DNA of 64,000 bases from Siphonodentalium dalli (Eukaryota > Mollusca > Scaphopoda > Gadilida > Siphonodentaliidae): the NCBI GenBank assembly GCA_032622095.1, contig CP136069.1, positions 40,462,194 to 40,526,193 of the forward strand. The letters are read 5' to 3'. Positions 60,039-64,000 of this stretch are shown here, in pieces; position 1 is the stretch's first letter; each line of letters opens with the position of its first letter. Below the pieces are notes generated by a model, which did no database searches, was not told where the DNA came from, and saw only the letters and a list, made by a program, of their open reading frames with translations. Position numbers and translations under genes: made by a program.

Positions 60039-61163
60039 TTAAAAAAACTCTACAGAATATCCATCGTTTCCAGGGCATTTATTATTTTTCATTTTTTTCA
60101 AGTAATTTAGCGCTTCGCTGTAACTAATTTCTCCTTCCAAACATCGACCAGTCTCTAGCGTTAATTTATTTATTTCAACTTTGTCATTTATATCACACAC
60201 GTTAGTTATTAAGTTATCAATGTTTAAGGAATGTGTTTCTGCATCTTGGTTTTTATAAAGACGTTTATAGAAATGGTTTGTCTCTTGAAGGATTTCATGT
60301 TGTTCATATATCATGTCTCCGTTATCTGCCTGTAATTTTTGGATGGTTTTAGACGTAAAATTTCGTTTTTCTAAATTTAAGAAATATTTACTTGGCTTCT
60401 CCCCGTCACCAATCCATCTAGCACGTGATCTAACAAATATTCCATTTAGTTTTTCTTCTCGTAATGCTTCTAATTCACGTTTAAGCTTCTCCATTTCTAA
60501 ACTTTCTTTTTCCGTTGTAATTTTCTCTAGATTTGTTATTTGTTCAATTAATTTAGTCTCTTTACATTTTCTTAGTTTAGATAAATGAGAGCAAAAAGGT
60601 ATGGAAGCGCCCCTTATTTCCATCAAGAGAGTTTCGAAAAATAATTGGTCATCAATGTTAAATTCAGCATTATTCATATTTAAATTACCATTACCCGTCC
60701 ATCCACTTTTCAAGTATTGTTTAACAACTCTATTTATGGTATCCTTTACTAGTTCTATATAATCTTTGTTTTTTAGTAATGAGTTATTAAATTTCCAGAA
60801 GCCCCTACCCCTTTCAAAATTATTAAATTTCAATTGTAACGATATCGCAGAGTGATCTGTTTTATATCCAGGGTGTGTATCGCAGTTTTCTACGGTTGGT
60901 ATCAGGTCTCGAGAGATTAGGAAAAAGTCCAAACGTGCGTGTTTGGATGGGTTGGTCCGACGCCATGTGTATCTGCGTTCCTTTGGGTTATTGTATCTCC
61001 AAATATCGACTAAATCTAGCTTCTGTATCATGTGAAGTACTTCATCACGTGCATTAGGATTATTTATAGCTTTATAATTTAAAAGGTCGAGGTCTGGGTC
61101 CAGGACTAAATTGAAATCCCCACATATGACTATGGTGCCATCTGTTATTTGCTCAAGACTTTC
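60039..61163 (-). pseudogene. LINE endonuclease C-terminal half, linker and start of RT
   Basis: The minus-strand frame is open from the truncation point to a TAA at 60041-60039 (about 374 codons). Endonuclease blocks: IVICGDFNLVLD, RRYTWRRTNPSKHARLDFFL and YKTDHSAISLQL, which hold the GDFN, RLDFFL and catalytic DH residues. A charged, coiled-coil-like linker (KLIEQITNLEKITTEKESLE) follows, then RSRARWIGDGEKPSKYFLNL and the first RT block KCPGNDGYSVEFF. The stop is followed in the same frame by FFWRDVGTYLVRSLN, so it looks like one substitution in an otherwise intact frame. Confidence 0.88.
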
Positions 61164-61180
61164 TCAACTTATGAATACTT

Positions 61181-63355
61181 AGTCTTGACGCGTTGACTAA
61201 CATAAGTGAAGTTATGATGTCACAGCACGACAGTGGTGAGTATGCCTATAATATACTATGAAATAGATATAAGTATAATGAATCTTATATTGTATACCAG
61301 TTGAAGGGAGCCTTTATTCAGCGTCGGAGGGGCATGATTGTGGCCAATAGCCGACATGACAGACATATCGTACTTTTTATAGATAAATAAGATTTATTAT
61401 GCTACCTCAATATATCCTCGTGTAAATAGGTTCATATTGGACATTGAGGTTTGACTTATTTGATGCTGGAACAAGCCTATAGTGGACTTATACCCGTTAT
61501 TCTGTTGGATGGCGTGGGTCACAACGAGAACACATAATATAAAGAGCGTACATCAGGTCTTTGAAACATATTTAATTTTGTATGTATAATTTCCCCAATA
61601 TATATATATATATTTTTCAATATTTCATAAAAACGTGAAACGAAGTCTGGGATGAGGAGTTCAGAATATTCACAATATTTTTTCCCCATTTGACCCAGAT
61701 GTTATTGTAGAGATTCCCTTTCCAAGTATTCGACCATATAGTAGTGAACAAAGTTCTAGGTCAATCTTCAACGTACGGGGCAAAATAAAAACGAAAAATG
61801 TTCGCAATCACCGTCATATGTATAGCACAAACAATAATATAGAAGAAGCAATACCTTCGGCTAAATGTCACAGTTTATGCACAAGATGTCGCAATATTAA
61901 ACGCGAGATATCACAATATTGAGTGTGAAGTATTGCAATAATATCGCAAGCGGCGTGCTTATAAGCGTTTCCACTTGTATTGTTATTGCGATATTGGGCG
62001 CGAAAATAGAGCGCTGAATACACCACTTCTTGTGACTGGTACTGTACGCGTGTTATAGTACAGTAATGTTATACTGTCGATACTTTGGACAACACCGCCA
62101 TGTCAACATATAACGACTTTATTGAGTTATAGCAACAAAGCCATGCAGATTGCAACATCTATGCTTCACAGGAGATAAATGAGTATATTATAGAACCCAT
62201 ATTCGGTGTGATTTACCGAGAAACCGACGAATAACTGCCTGAAAACAAATCTTGCTACTCGTTTTTTAGGCACGATCTTATTTTGTGCTGTTGTTATTTT
62301 TCTGCGCGTTGCCGAGACAATAACACATTTATACTCAACATTCCGACTTATTTTCTCTTTCTCTGCATCGAATTATAGTACACATAATTATTTCAGTTCA
62401 CCCATAATACTTCTGGTTATCGAGGTTCAATTATGCACAAAAAAAAATATAAATCCCCCGATAAGCAACATTGGACAGAATGCGATTTTGCTTTATGGTA
62501 TATCGGAGAAATCAGCCCATGCGAAATCAGCTCCATTATTACACGATGGACAGAAGCATACATTTTGCGTAAGATACATGTAATCTTTATATGTTATATG
62601 TCCGGAGCTCGTAGAGCTGGTGCCTTCTTTTCGTGGAAAAAGGCTCGGCCAATAGATATCCATGGTGACTCGAATGCCAAGCAGATAACGAAAGCGGCCA
62701 TGTATGAAAGTGGGAGAACGCCCAGGTAAACAAAGATCTGAAAGTAAAAAGAATATATCACATTAGTTTGTATTCATACAAGTACAAAAATAGTACATGT
62801 ACATGACATTCTACGGTGGCTGATTTAGGACATACAAAAATAATTTGATTTCGAAATTTCGACATAACAAAATCTCGAACTTTTGAGTAATTAACTTTAT
62901 ATATTTTCGTTCTTTGTAGTAATACATTCACATCACATGCAACATGCAACTCAAATGGAGAGAAATGACCTTATCTTATTTGGATTGCCGCACAACTATA
63001 GATGAAAAATTTAGTCCCATGCAACCCAACCCCCACCGAGCTAGTGTTATACCGATTGGCATGCTATTTAACACAAGAGAAAGATACACATATAATCTCC
63101 ATATCTCGATTGCCTGTGCTCGGTAGCTGATATTCGGTGCCATGGACTCGAGGACTATGACTGTCTTATCTGGGTCGGGGTGGACAATGGTCGAACATTC
63201 TTTGGCCGAGTTTAATGTTCACCTAGATCATGCGACGAATCTCTAGTCAGGTTACACCGGTATAGATGAAATTCCACTAGTTCAAAACATGTGAACGTTT
63301 TTATGTTCTGCCCGTTCTAATGGGGAACTTTGTATCATCGAACAAGCCCCACACA
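61181..63355. other. Nothing recognised
   Basis: Short frames only (for example 62433-62729 plus, 98 codons, without domain features). AATATTGCGATATT-like words recur near 61890-62000. Confidence 0.3.
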
Positions 63356-63395
63356 CATATAGAAGCATATAGAAGCATATAGAAGCATATAGAAG
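63356..63395. repeat. Four tandem copies of the 10-mer CATATAGAAG
   Basis: Perfect tandem repetition, read directly. Confidence 0.95.
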
Positions 63396-63484
63396 AGTGT
63401 CGTCTGCTCATGTTTGTCTGATCGGTGAAATTATAAAATTGTTAAAATTATAATAAAATTATTAAAATTGTAAAAACTTGTTAG

Positions 63485-63553
63485 GCCAATGCATTCTCTT
63501 ATATATGCGAGGCGACCTATGGTCGACTCGCATATATAAGAGAATGCATTGGC
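63485..63553. repeat. 69-bp near-perfect palindrome, copy 3
   Basis: It is identical to copy 2, about 9 kb away. The left flank is AT-rich with AAATTGTTAAAATTATAAT words, and the right flank is ACAGGGCCGTTCTG, matching copy 1 in reverse. Conserved flanks beyond the palindrome imply that a larger mobile unit carries it. Confidence 0.9.
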
Positions 63554-63737
63554 ACAGGGCCGTTCTGTATTATTGTATAGTACTTCTGACTTAGTAAACT
63601 GTTTCACAATAGGATGGTCTCCAGTTTCTAATACAAACTGTCGAAATTGAAACCCTATTCGTCAGCTTGTGGTTAAGAATTCATCGTTACTTGTAGCAAC
63701 CACATGCACGACCACATGCCGTGCCATGGTTGTTTAT

Positions 63738-63975
63738 ACTTTAGGGGCAGGTGAATGACGTCATATAATTTGTTCTTTATCGATCACTGATATTTTACGA
63801 TTGCGGGTGTAAATTTTGGAGAAAATTTCACGTGACTTCCGTTCAGCAACTGTGAGGAGATTGCTAACGCGTGGAATCGGCAATGGACCAACGAGGTGAA
63901 TATAAAATTGGCTACTTCACAACTTCCGAAGAATGCCCATGTGATTTAGGCATATTAGTTTCATGTAGACCAATT
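63738..63975 (+). repeat. Dispersed repeat, copy 2 (copy 1 at 47934-48172)
   Basis: It aligns with the 47.9 kb copy through GCAGGTGAATGACGTCATAT, TCACGTGACTTCCG, GGCTACTTCACAA and GTTTCATGTAGACCA. It is the last recognisable feature before the window ends. Confidence 0.7.
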
Positions 63976-64000
63976 TGGTTGTTTATCTTAATCAAAACCA

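Larger units (their letters stand above)
55630..61180 (-). mobile_element. 5'-truncated L1/Tx1-type LINE with perfect 15-bp target duplication
   Basis: AACTTATGAATACTT occurs at 55630-55644 and again at 61166-61180, exactly bordering the element. On the minus strand the 3' end is GCAATAAAAATATT followed by an A-rich tail of about 80 bp with occasional C (55645-55722). The body encodes endonuclease (from its GDFN block), linker, reverse transcriptase and a C-terminal zinc-knuckle. It is truncated at the 5' end and carries one stop, a small deletion, a frameshift and a 1.65 kb insertion. The 3' end wording equals that of the LINE in intron 1, so they are the same family. Confidence 0.92.

Overview
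This 64 kb window is AT-rich, intron-containing animal DNA. It carries one convincing host gene and a very large load of interspersed and tandem repeats. Two L1/Tx1-type LINEs, Helitron-like elements, terminal-inverted-repeat MITEs, microsatellites and a spliced PAN/C-type-lectin gene point to an invertebrate metazoan. A mollusc such as a bivalve is my best guess from the style of the repeats and the secreted lectin architecture, but this is inference and not proven. No bacterial, organellar, viral or CRISPR signal was seen.

Host gene. On the minus strand three exons (46800-47148, 36900-37070, 29960-30165) splice with matching phase-1 junctions and GT/AG sites. They give an approximately 241-residue secreted protein: signal peptide, a PAN/Apple-like cysteine region, then one C-type lectin domain split over two exons. 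Intron 1 (9.7 kb) holds a LINE, two head-to-tail Helitron pairs, a LINE fragment and a copy of a repeat also found at 10.9-11.3 kb. Intron 2 (6.7 kb) holds another Helitron, (ATT)n and (GA)n microsatellites and a 102-bp in-frame duplication.

Layout. 0-7 kb: short palindromic and tandem repeats, a Tc1/mariner-like hairpin MITE (2778-2910), a 175-bp tandem repeat and a TTAA-flanked MITE (5619-6110). 8-11.6 kb: a long inverted-repeat element with nested repeats. 15.1-23.7 kb: a complex satellite-like array of about 1.2-1.3 kb units, broken by two TIR elements and a perfect 75-bp palindrome. 23.8-24.9 kb: a decayed non-LTR reverse transcriptase. 26.7-27.4 kb: a TIR element. 30-47 kb: the lectin gene. 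51.7-52.3 kb: a minisatellite. 54.4, 54.5 and 63.5 kb: copies of a 69-bp near-perfect palindrome. 55.6-61.2 kb: a second LINE with a perfect 15-bp target duplication, itself hit by a 1.65 kb insertion.

How it fits together. Apart from the lectin gene, almost everything recognisable is transposon-derived and inactive: truncations, frameshifts and stops are visible in every LINE frame. The best material for study is the nesting order (tandem repeat then MITE; LINE then Helitron dimer; LINE then TIR element) and the head-to-tail Helitron dimers. Long stretches hold nothing I can name and are listed as such.
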